Assembly: GCF_905475345.1 (NCBI RefSeq)
Contig: NC_066589.1
Coordinates: 6,007,501 to 6,071,500, forward strand
DNA: 64,000 bases
Source: Vespula vulgaris
Taxonomy: Eukaryota; Arthropoda; Insecta; Hymenoptera; Vespidae
Direction of reading: 5' to 3'
This document shows, piece after piece, positions 23,450 to 34,843 of the stretch; within the stretch, counting starts at the first letter, position 1; each line of letters begins with the position of its first letter. Under the pieces are notes generated by a model. That model was given only the letters and a program-made list of their open reading frames with translations. It made no database searches and was not told the origin of the DNA. Made by a program: the position numbers and the translations under genes.

Positions 23450-23700
23450 AATTAAGCGAGGAGCAAAGAGGCCCGGGCTAAATTATGCAATTACACGGGT
23501 GAGCCGACGATGGTAGGCCGCGAAAGAGTAGAGCTCGTGTAGACGGGAAAAGGGCGGTGGCGGGCAACGATGCGGATGGCGATGGCGGATCGTTCGGTAG
23601 ATTGGCTTCGTGGCTGCGAGAAACGAAGGGAGACGAACGCCAATCGAGTTCTAATTAACCGGTGCCCGTGGTTTTCGTGGTAAACCAGGTTGACTATAGT
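23450..23700. promoter_or_regulatory. CpG-rich module with homeodomain/POU-type site
   Basis: A 250-base CpG-rich island in AT-rich surroundings. It contains ATTATGCAATTA (23482-23493, homeodomain/POU-like), CCCGGGC, repeated GATGGCG words (23574-23592) and TTAATTAGAAC-like sequence on the minus strand. It also carries a 35-codon ORF. Enhancer or promoter identity is inferred from composition and motifs. Confidence 0.3.
23576..23683 (+). CDS. Candidate small ORF, 35 aa, begins MAMADRSVDW
   Basis: A 35-codon frame starts at 23576; a second in-frame ATG at 23582 has better context (G at -3, G at +4). The peptide begins MAMADRSVDWLRGC and is Arg-rich. The 11-mer ATGGCGGATCG recurs at a start-like ATG at 57915. 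Length is short and no family is recognised, so an element with an incidental ATG is the likelier reading. Confidence 0.15.
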   Translation: MAMADRSVDWLRGCEKRRETNANRVLINRCPWFSW

Positions 23701-25907
23701 TATCTATCTATATACCTATATCCACCTATTCTGTGTTCCGTCGGGAGAATTTAAAAGATTTCGAAAAATTATTTTCTTCGTTTTTCTTTTTCCTTTTTTT
23801 CATAGACACTCGCCAAAAAATATTCTATTTTTAATAATAATACATATTTATTTTAACATTATAAACTTTTACTCGTTGATTAATTGGATTTAATAAGAAC
23901 AACTGTGAATGTGCGATAAAACTAATGGTAATGAATGATATTATTTTAACAAGGAATTCAAGTGATCTCGAAAAAATCTTTTTCTTTTACTATACTCGAG
24001 AAATATAATATATATATATATATATTTTTTTTTTATTTGTGTAACGTTGTATGTTTGTATTTGTAGATTAAACATCTCCGTTGATTAAAAATATATTAAA
24101 TACGCGAACACGTAGAATGAGCGTAATGAAGTTATAATAATGTTTACAATGAATTTTTATCAGATATGAAGTATGAAGTATATGTATATATATAACGAAA
24201 AATATTTGTATCTTCTCGCGATCTCTTTATTTTTCTCACGAAAAGGAAACTATTTCTTTAATTGGAATACCTCGTAACTTGATTACTCTGATCGTAGTCT
24301 TTCAACACCATCGAAACCATGATCGTCTGTTTGTCTAAACTCACAAGACGTTCTTCGACGAATGAAATAGGAAAGAAATTCCTCGAGGAGAGTCAAAGTC
24401 CCGAGAAATATTCTTGACGATGTAAAAAGAAAAAACGACGGAGGAGGAGAGTTCGTTTACAAAAAGGAAAGAGAGAAAAAGACGAATGGTAGAAAAAGGA
24501 TAGCGTTCTTTTTAGGACACCATTTTGTCCACATTCGTTCCCCACTCACGTTCAATTGAGAGTGTATAATTCATGTCCCGTAACTCTCATGGGATTACGC
24601 CATGGAGCATCTCATAAGGGTGCATGGGAACCAACCGACGACCATGTTGCAAAGTATACCAAAGCTTACGTCGATAACAATTTTTTTTCTATAAGTATTT
24701 ATCTACTTTCGAGAATTTTATGTCGGAAAAATGTTTATGCGACGATTATTTTTCTACACGAGAGTATACAAATTTATCGACATTGATCGTCATATAATTA
24801 TTACATCATATAATATTAATACGCCGAATAAATATTACTTACTTTTTTTCTTTTATTTCCTTCTTCTCCTTTTTCTTTGCGATAATAAAAATGTGGCAGA
24901 AGATGTAATTTACGTGAGAGAGGAAAAAGGAAAAATAAAATCAGGCGTAGAAAATTCCGTCGACGCTACACGAGCCAAAAATAACTAATTTATTTTCTCG
25001 GCGAGTCGCCAAAAAAATTATCATGCAAGGTAAACGAACGCGATTATTTTTTCTTTTTTCTCTCGACATTCGATGTCGGGTCGCGATACGATCGTTATCT
25101 TTTCTTTTTTTTTGTTTTGTTTTCATTTTCTTTTTTCTTTTCATTCTTTGTTTTTTTACGCTTGCAACAATCGCATAAAAATGTGTCATCGATATTTAGT
25201 AAGAGCAAATCTTTCGAGGCAGAAGGACGAACATTCGATATGGAACCATTTAAAGATCGCCATAGTTTTCAATGGGATGGTCGGCCGTCCGTCGGAACGA
25301 TCGCGATAATATTTTCGTTCGATTGAGTCCACGTTAAAAAGGATACACTCGTGATCGTTTTCTCTTCGTGATATATAATAATCGTTAGTCGTAGATAACA
25401 AATTCCAAAAAACGATTCTCACAGTTCTCGTAACAATATTTTTTCCGATTTTTTTTTTTTTTTATTATTATTATTATATATCTCTCTCCGCGTGAACTTT
25501 TACTTATATCTATCTACCTTCTATAGTTTCTGATGTCATCATCGACTTCGAATTTGAATAGATATTAGATATCGAAATACGCGTTAGTTTGAAATTGTCT
25601 TGTATCTCTTCTTACTTATGATAGATAAATCGATCGTTTAAATCTGACATAATCGTTCTTTCTCATTCCGTTTTATCTTCATACTCTTCCATCGCTATCC
25701 TTCGTCGATTTAATGAAGATTTCTTTCATCTCGTTTATGAATCGTTTTCGCTTTGTATCTAGATACTATCCGGATGGGTAAAGGGTATGTTCAAAAGAGC
25801 GTAATCTAATCAAAGAGACAAGCTCGTTTCTATGCCAGTACATTGTGCTAGAGCGTGCGAATTCCATGATAGAGATCACTTTTGCGATCTTTTCGAGAAA
25901 TGGAGAA

Positions 25908-25914
<7 letters not shown>

Positions 25915-25941
<27 letters not shown>
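25915..25941. repeat. (GA)n microsatellite
   Basis: GA array of about 27 bases. Confidence 0.93.
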
Positions 25942-25946
<5 letters not shown>

Positions 25947-26127
25947 GAGACTCTACATCGTTTACACGTGCCGTCGGGACGATCGCATTTCCCGAAGGAA
26001 AATCTTAAAAGAAGTCTCTCAGTTACATTGGAAACGTTCTAATTCTAATCTCGTACGAAATCGAGCAAAAACGTGCCGATCGAGTCGTATTTCGAGTAAA
26101 AGCTCGAAAACCAAGAAAACCACGACG

Positions 26128-26132
<5 letters not shown>

Positions 26133-26175
<43 letters not shown>
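26133..26175. repeat. Compound (GATA)n-(GA)n array
   Basis: About seven GATA units followed by a GA array of about 15 bases, the same arrangement as at 7351. Confidence 0.94.
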
Positions 26176-26754
26176 CAAACAGAGACAGAGAGTTCTCCTT
26201 TTTATACATTTTTCTCCTCGTGTTCTTCTCGGTTATTTGTGTTTTTTTTATTTTGTTTTTCTTCGTCTTCAGTTCTTCGCTTTTATCGAAGTCCAAGAAG
26301 TTTTACTAAAATTAGAACAAAGTGTCGCCATCTTAAAAGCGGCCTACTCTTCTAATACAATTTCTTCGATTTCTTCTTAAGTGCTCTTCGAGTATTTCTA
26401 TTTTCACGAGGAACGAATTTTTTCTTTCGAGCTTAAAAATGGCTCTTCGTATATAACAGTCGTATATTTCGAGTGTTACATTTTCTTTCTTCTTTTTTTC
26501 TTCTTCTTTGTTTCCTTCTTTTTTCTCTTGGTCTTCTTCTTTTTCTTCTTCGAAATAAAGATGTCGTAAGGTACGTATAAAACGATAGAAAGAACAGCAG
26601 TGATTTTTAACACTTCGTATAAAATGAAAATGATCCTAATGGGACGCGTCGGAGTCGATTCCCGTCAACAAAGTAGACAGAACTTATATATAAACGTCAC
26701 ACTCTCGTAAACGATTTGCGAGTTTAAGAGATAATAAATTAAGAAACACAGATC

Positions 26755-26757
<3 letters not shown>

Positions 26758-26801
<44 letters not shown>
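26758..26801. repeat. (AT)n microsatellite
   Basis: Perfect AT array of about 44 bases. Confidence 0.97.
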
Positions 26802-26803
<2 letters not shown>

Positions 26804-27783
26804 CTACATGTGAATCATAGCCACGTACTTACTTAGTTCTTACTATGTAACTATCAACATCGTTTTCGAAGATTAAAAGCGATAGTTACGAGTAGCCATG
26901 ATGGACGATTAAAGTACTCGGATAGGTAAGTACCTCGTATAAACTAATGTATCCGACAATTCGAAACATTTTCAAGCGTCTCGTATAAGCGTCAAAACAA
27001 TTTAAATTCTATTTGACAAATTCTCTAACCGGATGTCTTATTCGAAAACACTTAAAACTTGATCGTGAAATCGCTCGATCGTAACTAAGTACTTAAATAT
27101 GTTGTGACTCGTGTCTTAGACGTAACTCTTGGTAACGTTCGACGTTGATGCTCGGTCGAAGACTGAATTCTTTTCGAGCAAAACCATCGAAAAGGTATAG
27201 GTACCTAATAGCGTTGTACAGTAGAATCGGGTTTCGCGAGGAAGGGTAAAATAGCCATGGCCGAGGTCAAAACGACTATCTTGCCAGGTCGGCAAACAAC
27301 CCTTTCAATCGTTTTTTTTTTTTTTTTTCATTTTATAGCTTTATAGTATTCTTGTATACCTTCGAGAAAAAGACCTTGCGTTAACTCTTTATACCCGACA
27401 TACCTTTTAACGCGAAGGACAGTTATGTCATTACTAGCGAAGACTGTTTGCGTTGTTGGATGGTTTGTAAGTAGATAGGTAGATATCCAAATATACATAT
27501 TTCAACACTATTAATTTCTTCGAGATAGATTCGTCATTTTTTCCGGCTTTGAATATAAAATAAATTGTAATATAGAAATAACATAAATGTCTCGTTAAAG
27601 TTATTTTTCTATCGCTTTATAATGAGACGCAAACGAAGAAAAATTATTTTCTATCGGTCAGAGTTCATTATCAAATTGTTTTTCCTTTTTATTTTTATTT
27701 TTTTTTATTTTCTTTCTTCTTCCGTTTTTGACCGTCTGAACGAAACGTCGTTCGTCGCGCGTCGTCGTAATTAAGATCGTTAA

Positions 27784-28053
27784 ATGCATTGTACAAAGCC
27801 ACGGATAACAGGGGAATTAGAATTTGTGAGATATGTCGGGAGAGTTTACCATAAACTCATTAAAGTTTCAAACTTTAATGAACACCGTGGGCTACCGTTG
27901 GCTTATGTGATAGTTACTTACTCGAATATACCACCATGGAGACACAAACTTTGTCTCGATTCTCGAGGAAAGGAATACGCGTTCGTTGAGAAATACATTT
28001 CATCTTTTGCTCGAAACTTTTTCGTAGATGTCATGAATTTTCTTTCTGAGTAG
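27784..28053 (+). CDS. Hypothetical ORF, 89 aa (MHCTKPRITGEL...)
   Basis: An ATG-initiated frame of 89 codons free of low-complexity sequence, which is unusual here. It begins MHCTKPRITGELEFVRYVGR and ends FFVDVMNFLSE. The start context is reasonable (A at -3, C at +4). No domain is recognised, and there is no obvious signal peptide. Three hairpins lie in the first two-thirds (27842-27957), so the conserved feature might be RNA or DNA structure rather than protein. A chance ORF remains plausible. Confidence 0.17.
   Translation: MHCTKPRITGELEFVRYVGRVYHKLIKVSNFNEHRGLPLAYVIVTYSNIPPWRHKLCLDSRGKEYAFVEKYISSFARNFFVDVMNFLSE
27842..27957. other. Cluster of three perfect hairpins
   Basis: Three inverted repeats lie within 116 bases. 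First: GAGTTTA, CCA, TAAACTC (27842-27858). Second: TCATTAAAGTTT, one base, AAACTTTAATGA (27857-27881, 12-bp arms). Third: GAGACA, seven bases, TGTCTC (27939-27957). The first two share two bases and compete for them. Confidence 0.75.
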
Positions 28054-29470
28054 TTCGGGCAAATCTATACGTTTAGCAAATTTCGTTGAATTAAGAACTC
28101 AAAAAGATTACATTTCTTTGTCTTCTATTTGTATCATTGTACATATAGAATACACACACACACATATATGTATATAGTATTCTGCTATATTTATTTTGAA
28201 AGGAAATGTAACGAAATCCTGTAAGTCGTAAATTCGAAGAGCGAATCCAGAAGGATGACTCTTTCCAATCTTCGAAATGCTTTCTCGTCCTACGTTCTGG
28301 TAGAAATTACCAGAAAAATAAAACACCTTATCTATTAGAATAGAAAACGTGCTCTGATTTTTAAAGGTACAGTAGCTACTTAAGCAGGTATAATGGAAAA
28401 ATGCTAATGTCTAGCGATATTCTTTGGTTATCCTCGTTCAAAAGAAAAAAAAAAGAAAAAGAGGAAAAGAAAGAGAAGGGATAGATCTTTAAAATAGAAA
28501 ACTAGAGATAACTATAGAGAGACTAGACTATAGGACGACGGTAGCAGCTTAAGACATATTTAGGAAGGTATCCTTTAATGCGAAAAGACAGTGGCTGGTC
28601 TACGTACGACACACTCACAACAGAAGCCGATTCTCTCGTGCTGGTGTCTCGTACTGCAAAGGCAAACTATAAAGGCACGTTTTACTGCTCGTAAAGTCAA
28701 TGAAGGCGGTCACGTTTGCCCTTCGAGCATCTTTCGGGACGTCTAGGCGGCCATCGACGATACCACCTAGGTAGCCTATGGAATTATACTCGCTAGATTC
28801 ATGAATATTTAATCGACGAAGGGCAGCTTGTGATACCTACCTTCTCATCGAACGCGATCCACCCTTTTGCAACGTACCCTTTTCCCTCTTTCTAACTCTT
28901 TCCATCCTCACTTCATCTATTCTTCTCTTTTTCATATTTTTCGCTTTTGAAAATGTTAACTCTTTCTCTCTCTCTCTCCTCGTCTCTCTTTTTCTGGTTA
29001 GCTATCGCGCATTCCACACAGAATTTATCTTCGCGTATCTACTAGATACATTTTATGAGATAGGTAGGTATATAGAACCGCGTATAATTTTCGGACGAAA
29101 TCTTATCCTCTCTGACGTCTTTGCGTAAACTCTAAAAAGGAAGTATCGGTGTATCCTACGAGGAAAACATACGTGCGACATCCGTCATAAATCACAGGAC
29201 ACTTGCTCCTTCGTAGATAGGTAGGTACTTATCCACACATGTGTTGCTTCTTGCGTATATATTTTTTTTTTCTTTCGTTTTTTTTCTCTCCTTTTAACTT
29301 CTTCTTCAAATAAACTTTGATTTAGAATTTTTACGATTTACTTAGGTGTGCTAGAAGTACCCAATTAACGTCGATATAGGATTTGTTTGAAAGGGAACAT
29401 AGATCGATAGTACTAATCTGGAAAAAATTATTACGATTATTATTATTATCATCATTATTATTATTATTAC

Positions 29471-29557
<87 letters not shown>

Positions 29558-30650
29558 CATAGCTATACGTGTTCGGAATAATAAAGGAAGTAATAAAACA
29601 AAATATGATAAAAAGATTCGATAAAGGAAAATAACGGAAAGGATTATGGTCGTGCTTCTACATAAGTTTAATTACGTTGTTATGTAGGCCAATTCCCTTA
29701 ATTAAATTCGAAATTTCTTTTTCCCTTCTTTATTTCTTTTAATTTTCTTCTTATCGAAGTAGTAATATGCACGCATACATTCGTGATAATTACATTATTT
29801 AACAGACACGAGACACATAGTACGCGAAAATTTCTCAAAGACTTACAACTTCTTTAAATAACCCGTTTCGAAAAGATTCTTTTTCGTTGTTACGCGGTAA
29901 TAACTTGAGTCAGTCGATCGATTTCGTTGATTTGGATCTTAGATTTCACGTAATTGCCTCGAAACCGATTACCGGGCCTTTCGTGCCGTCGTTCGGAAAC
30001 CATTTTGAAATTCAAATTCATGCTTCGAATGGCCGTCGATGATAGACTACCGACCAAGACTCGTTTCTTTTTGAAGTCACGAAAATTTTTTAACGTTTAA
30101 AACGAATGCCTTTAAATTGATCCTTATCGCGATACCGTCTACCGAATATACATAGGTAGATAGATATGTACTTACCTTCTGACTGTTTTCAATATAGTAT
30201 AGTATAGTAATATAAAACATTTCTTATCCAATTTATACTTGCAACCTTTTTTTTTTCTTCTTCTTACAATCATTATAATATCCGCCTATTCCCTTTATTT
30301 CTTTGGACAAGACATATTTTTATGAGGAGGGATGGGGAGGTGGTTTAAAAGAAAAAAAAAAAAAGGAAAAATATACCTACAATCCCTTTTGATGAAGACC
30401 CATGGGAATGTTTATGAGTAGGAAAGTTGAAAAAAATCTATAGTCTATGGTACCAAAACGATCTCTAAGAAAAATCTTAGTCGTTTTAATGTAGCCATAC
30501 GAAACTATCCTTTTGAGTTCGAAGGACTCAAGCATGTAACTCTTTCCTTCATTCCGTGGGCAGTTGTACAAACGAACAGTGGGTTCCTTTGTCCTTTATT
30601 TCTCTCTATCTTTCTCTCTTTCTCTCTCTCTCTCTCTTTCTTTCTCTTTA
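28054..30650. other. Non-coding stretch
   Basis: No gene is recognised. It includes a CpG-rich patch at 28600-28800 with a TATAAAGG word (28671-28678), a long ATT array (29471-29557) and several TAGGTAGGTA words (29060, 29220). No splice-bounded exon was found. Confidence 0.5.
29427..29560. repeat. (ATT)n trinucleotide array
   Basis: An imperfect lead-in (29427-29470) is followed by a perfect ATT array (29471-29557, about 29 units). The poly-Ile frame on the minus strand is an artefact. Confidence 0.97.
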
Positions 30651-30659
30651 GTCGCGGCC

Positions 30660-30950
30660 ATGAAGCCTTCGAAGGTTTCGGCTTCTTCTCTCGACACCGA
30701 GCGACTTTTCTGCTCCTCCTCTCTCTCTCTCTCTCTCTCTTTCTCCTCTTCCTCCTTGTCGACGAAGGAGGAGAGGAAGAAGAAGAGAAAGAAAAAAAAC
30801 AGAAGAAAAAAAAAGAACTTAACCCTTCCGACCCGCGAGCAGTTCTTTATGGTTCTTACTTCGGGAAGAATATTTACGACGCTTCGTAAGATGCTCGAAG
30901 AAGGAGAAGAGTTGGAAGGTCGGTATATGTGTATCGTGAAGTCCGCCTAA
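30660..30950 (+). CDS. Hypothetical ORF, 96 aa (MKPSKVSASS...), possible exon
   Basis: A 96-codon frame starts at an ATG with G at -3, nine bases after a strong acceptor-like sequence (a CT-rich tract ending CTCTTTAG|TCGCGG, exon start 30652). It reads MKPSKVSASSLDTERLFCSS, then a Ser-Leu run from a CT array, a Lys/Arg-rich segment, and a C-terminus LRKMLEEGEELEGRYMCIVK. The two ends look more protein-like than the repeat-derived middle. A possible donor CTTC|GTAAGA lies about 60 bases before the stop. No family is recognised. It may be a 5' exon with coding start, or chance. Confidence 0.22.
   Translation: MKPSKVSASSLDTERLFCSSSLSLSLSFSSSSLSTKEERKKKRKKKNRRKKKNLTLPTREQFFMVLTSGRIFTTLRKMLEEGEELEGRYMCIVKSA
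30720..30741. repeat. (CT)n microsatellite
   Basis: A short CT array within the ORF at 30660-30950, encoding Ser-Leu dipeptides in that frame. Confidence 0.9.
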
Positions 30951-32457
30951 AAGTAAATTCGTACGTTCGCTTAAAAGAAGAAGAAGAAGAGGAAGAAAAG
31001 AATAAGAAATAAAAGAAAAAACAAAAAACCTTTGAAATCATCGCGGAATCTCTTTGACCAGTCCGATAACCCGATGCATCATTTTTTCAAAGGTTTATAT
31101 CTTCTTCTGACACTTTGATAATGTTTCTGATTAGGAGTTAATGATCCTTTCTTCTTCCTTTTTTTTTTTCTTTATGGAATAATACAATCTTGGTAAAAAA
31201 TGTTGTATTTTCTGTAATTTTTAGATACGCTTGAATTTCTTTAAACTTCACTCCAAAAAAAAAAAAACGTACTTGTTAATAAAGCTTAGAAAAAAACAGG
31301 AGGAAGGATAAAGAAAAAGAAAAAAAAAGGAAAGAAAAGCCATTATGATTCTTGTATAAATTAATATAATTCTTATTTCAATACAATTGGTTTTTGTTTG
31401 TTTTATTAATAGGTACGATAGGTGAAGTGACTCTTAAAAAGAGATTTTTGAAATATCTAAATGAAGTGGTCATTCGTAGCTCTTTTCACGTATACCTCAT
31501 AGAAAATGTCGTCTCATCGAGGGATACTTTTCTTTCTCGGTTCAAAAGTTCCATTAACGTCTAATAAAATTGAAATGTTTTTATCCTCAAGTCTCTTCGT
31601 AGTGTTTCGACCCTAACCGATCTATTCCAGGACAGGCATCTTGCCATCTTGTTCGTACGTGACTCTGCCTTGCCTCTTTAACGAACGAATTAACATGCTT
31701 GAGAAACCGAAGACTCCATAACCTACACAGGAGGGTTTCTCATTTAAGATGAGACCGTTTCTCCGCGTGAACGTACATATATAATGTAAATCTTATCGAA
31801 TACAAACAGAAGTTTTGCATGAGATCCTTACGCGTCTAATAATCCCACTCATTCGATAGATGCGTGAGATTATTTCGCTGTAGGAAATAAGTACATTATA
31901 TTATGGATTCATTATCTATTAATAGTTTAACATTCAACGAGTGTACGAGAAAAGCGTATGCGCGTGTGTATGTATGTGTGTTTATATGAGTTTGCTGTTA
32001 CATACTTATATATCTATATCTATTTAAAAGTCTAATATTAACAAATTTCTGCAACTGTATCTCCAACTTTTGTTATTGAAGAATTTTATAAATTTAATAC
32101 CTATTATTTCTCGATATCGATTGATTATATATGATATAAAAGATATACGATATATATCGGTTTTATACGTTTATTTTAACGATCACTGGTCGGACGATAC
32201 AAAGTAAAGATCGAGAGAATATAAATTATGCAATATTAAGACAAGTTATTCATTAAGCATGGAAAGGAGAGTTTCTAATTAAGGACCCTTCTTCACGAGT
32301 GTGTGCCCACGGCTACAAAGTAACTAAATGGTTATAGGTATATAAGTAAGCTCGAACGAATCACAAAATATTACGAGCCACCGAACGGATGATGTTTCTT
32401 CGCGAATAAACGCTTCTCCATCTTTCTCCTCTCATCTCCCTGTTTTCTTGAATGCAG
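30951..32457. other. AT-rich non-coding stretch
   Basis: No gene is recognised. Homopolymer A and T runs and TG-rich words (31960-31982) occur. The last 60 bases are pyrimidine-rich and lead into a splice-acceptor-like TGCAG. Confidence 0.55.
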
Positions 32458-32499
32458 GAAAGGAGCTAATGAAGCGCATACAACGCAATTATGTAGTAG
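32458..32499 (+). CDS. Candidate 42-nt symmetric exon (KELMKRIQRNYVV)
   Basis: A long pyrimidine-rich tract ends in TTGAATGCAG, and 42 bases later comes a donor GTAG|GTAGAT at 32500. In the frame beginning at 32460 the stretch reads KELMKRIQRNYVV, with two bases of a split codon before it and one after. Both flanking introns would be phase 1, so a 42-nt exon could be included or skipped without shifting the frame, as for many alternative microexons. One other frame has a stop early and the third near the donor. The donor is only moderate. No protein family is recognised. Confidence 0.3.
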
Positions 32500-33974
32500 G
32501 TAGATGCTTGGACGAAAGAAGAATCTTTATACGATCTTTGCTTTCAACTTTTCTCTTTCTCTTTCTCTCTCTCTCTCTCTCTATCTGCTTTTTCTTCTTC
32601 TTCTCTTTTTTGTTTTTTTTTCTTTATCTTATTCTTCTTCTTGTTCTTCTTCAAGACCGGCAAGAACAGCTCGCTCGGTGTCATAAATTCGACGACATCG
32701 CTCGCGGCCGTCGCCATTATCGATATCGTCTTATCTCTCAAGTCGCTTCTTGGATCGCGCGGCACGCTGGCACGCTGGACCAATCTCCGCCCCTCATCCG
32801 TCTCGACTCCCTCCCTCACTCAATGATCCACCTCGAGTGGTAAAAAAGTCTAAGTCGACGTCTTACGAGTCTATACCCGAGTGAAACTCCACCATATCGT
32901 TTGCTTAGATCTTATCGTAGAAATGTTTTTTCTCGAGATTCGAAACCTCCCCTCGGTCCTTACTCTCTATCCTACAGAATCCCCGACCCTCTGATCAAAT
33001 TGGAAAATTTCGAAAGAGAAAGAGAAACAAGGCAAATTGAACTGTAGTATCAAGGGAAATTGAACGACAAGATAATAAAAATTGGATTTTTTCTTTTTTT
33101 ATTTTTTCTTTCTCTTTTTTCTTTTTCTTTTTATCTACTTTTGCAAACTATTCTCTTTCGCCATATACATTATTATGAGTGGTTTATATGTTTGGGAAAT
33201 AGTTTCTTATATCGCTTAGGAGAATATCAAAAAGCTTTCGCTAGAATTTTTAACTTATATAACTACGTGTATATATGTTGTTTAGCTATATGTCTTGTAC
33301 ATAAATATATATGTGTGTGTGTGCGTGTGTGTGTATGTGTCTATCTATCTACTTATCTACTACTATACATGCATTCGAATATTCGCGAGAAAAGCTGGTG
33401 GAAAGAAGGACTTATAAATCGAAGTATGTAGGTACATACGTAAGAGTCGAACATATGGATATGTCGTCTGGAGGTCAAATCCATTCAAGATAGATCGAAA
33501 AGGAAGTGGAGAGGGATGATATTCGAGAAACGGTGTCTCGCTTTTCATCATTCGAAGGTCGAAGGTAAGCCACGTAAAACTCTATCTCTCTCTCTCTCTC
33601 TCTCTCTTTTTTCTTTTTTTTCTATCCGTCTCTTTCGCTTCGTTTCTACTTTCATGCAAGATAAAATAGAGATAGAGGAACGGGGCTATCTAAATGTTTG
33701 AAAATTTTTTTCACGGAAATGACATTGACTAGGTACAATTTCCTTTAAAGATGCAGGAACGTACGAAATCGAAGGATTCACATAATGTTGCTGCAACTCG
33801 TTTCCTTTGGCTTTCATCACGACCTGGCCAACAGCCAATACCATGTCCTCGTATTTTTCGAGCGAGAAAAAGAAATCCTTTTATGACGCAACCTTGTTTC
33901 CGTGCGACCATATTTTCACACCCGAAAGTGTTTCGATAAATATTTTTCTGAAAAATGTTTTCTCTCTCTTTTCC

Positions 33975-33977
<3 letters not shown>

Positions 33978-34061
<84 letters not shown>

Positions 34062-34062
34062 C
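33978..34062. repeat. Compound (CT)n-(TATC)n array
   Basis: A CT array of about 44 bases runs into about ten TATC units. It is the reverse-orientation counterpart of the GATA-GA arrays at 7351 and 26133. Confidence 0.97.
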
Positions 34063-34144
34063 TCTCTTTGTTTCTCGATTCTTAGTAATACCACCAAAGT
34101 TCTATGTAAAAACAAGAATTTTCGTGACCGAACAAGATTCGTTT

Positions 34145-34166
34145 ATTTCCACGGCTACGTGGAAAT
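34145..34166. other. Perfect hairpin, 9-bp stem, GCTA loop
   Basis: ATTTCCACG, GCTA, CGTGGAAAT form a perfect stem. Confidence 0.75.
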
Positions 34167-34612
34167 CTTGTGATTATTATTTTTCAACATCCGTTCCTTA
34201 AATTAGTGGAAACAAATATGGAACCCTTTGAGCTCTTGGTGAGCTGGCAAATTTCGGACGCTCTCACTTAGCTACGATTAAATCACCTTTTCCAGGAACG
34301 ATGAGTTAGCTATCTATAAATAATAATTTTCTAATAAGCCAAGAAAGATTTAGTGGAATCAACAGTGTTGAATGGAACAATGCATTTGTTCTGGATTATT
34401 AATTTATATAACAGAAAGAGAAATATCTACATTTATATTGAAATCGTCATTTTATCTGTAACAATTAAAAATACAATGATACAAAATATATAAAGTTAGA
34501 GCTTCTTCTATATAACGTGATGAATAATTAACAATAAATGATAGAACAATTTGTAATTTCTATTTAATCGGATATCTCATTGATATGCCAGACACAAAAT
34601 CGAAAAACGGAA

Positions 34613-34696
34613 ATGGAAGATGAAGAGAACAGGAAACGCCATCTTGCGTACTTTGTCGGAAACCATCGTAAAAAGAAAGATGGTGGACAAGAGCGT

Positions 34697-34748
<52 letters not shown>

Positions 34749-34843
34749 GTTTTTCTTTCTTTTTCTTTGAAAGAAGACAGCGTGTTTGTTTACGAGACTC
34801 GCATAAAATTCTCACTCCTGGAAAGCAAAAGAGTCATGAATGA
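34613..34843 (+). CDS. Hypothetical ORF, 76 aa (MEDEENRKRHLAYF...)
   Basis: The ATG has G at -3 and G at +4. The first 28 residues (MEDEENRKRHLAYFVGNHRK and following) are charged and protein-like. The frame then crosses a 48-base CT array (Ser-Leu repeats) and continues with a mixed C-terminus. ACGCCATCT lies inside it at 34636. No domain is recognised. An overlapping frame is open for 160 codons but depends on the same repeat. Chance ORF or 5' coding exon are both possible. Confidence 0.18.
34697..34745. repeat. (CT)n microsatellite
   Basis: Perfect CT array of about 48 bases. Confidence 0.97.

Larger units (their letters stand above)
18000..23450. other. Long non-coding stretch, mixed composition
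   Basis: No gene is recognised. It contains C-rich CCCAT repeats (18270-18300), a polypyrimidine block (19265-19410), GA and CT arrays (19720-19764, 20092-20112, 21038-21058, 21205-21272), a period-5 repeat (20867-20922), three hairpins (19881-19900, 21070-21093, 22036-22092) and CT/GA tracts at 23080-23280. A segment at 18050-18240 is relatively GC-balanced and includes the palindrome GGAATATTCC. Confidence 0.5.
23701..27783. other. AT-rich non-coding stretch
   Basis: No gene is recognised. It contains a GA array (25915-25941), a GATA-GA compound (26133-26175) and an AT array (26758-26801). TGTCGCCATCT occurs at 26323. Open frames are T-rich or Arg/Lys-rich and look random. Confidence 0.55.
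32844..34612. other. Non-coding stretch with CT and TATC arrays
   Basis: No gene is recognised. It holds a CT array (33583-33607), a CT-TATC compound (33978-34062) and a hairpin (34145-34166). A donor-like GAAG|GTAAGC at 33564 is preceded by a short frame (MIFEKRCLAFHHSKVE) but no good acceptor was found. Confidence 0.5.

Noticed and set aside
26648..26668. GGAGTCGATTCCCG, resembling a tRNA T-arm (B box)
   Set aside because: No A box or cloverleaf can be formed from the upstream bases.
28422..28434. TCTTTGGTTATC, matching the first bases of the miR-9 family
   Set aside because: The match stops after about twelve bases and no hairpin partner arm lies nearby.
33516..33564. Short frame ending at GAAG|GTAAGC
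   Set aside because: The donor is good but no credible acceptor or conserved peptide was seen.
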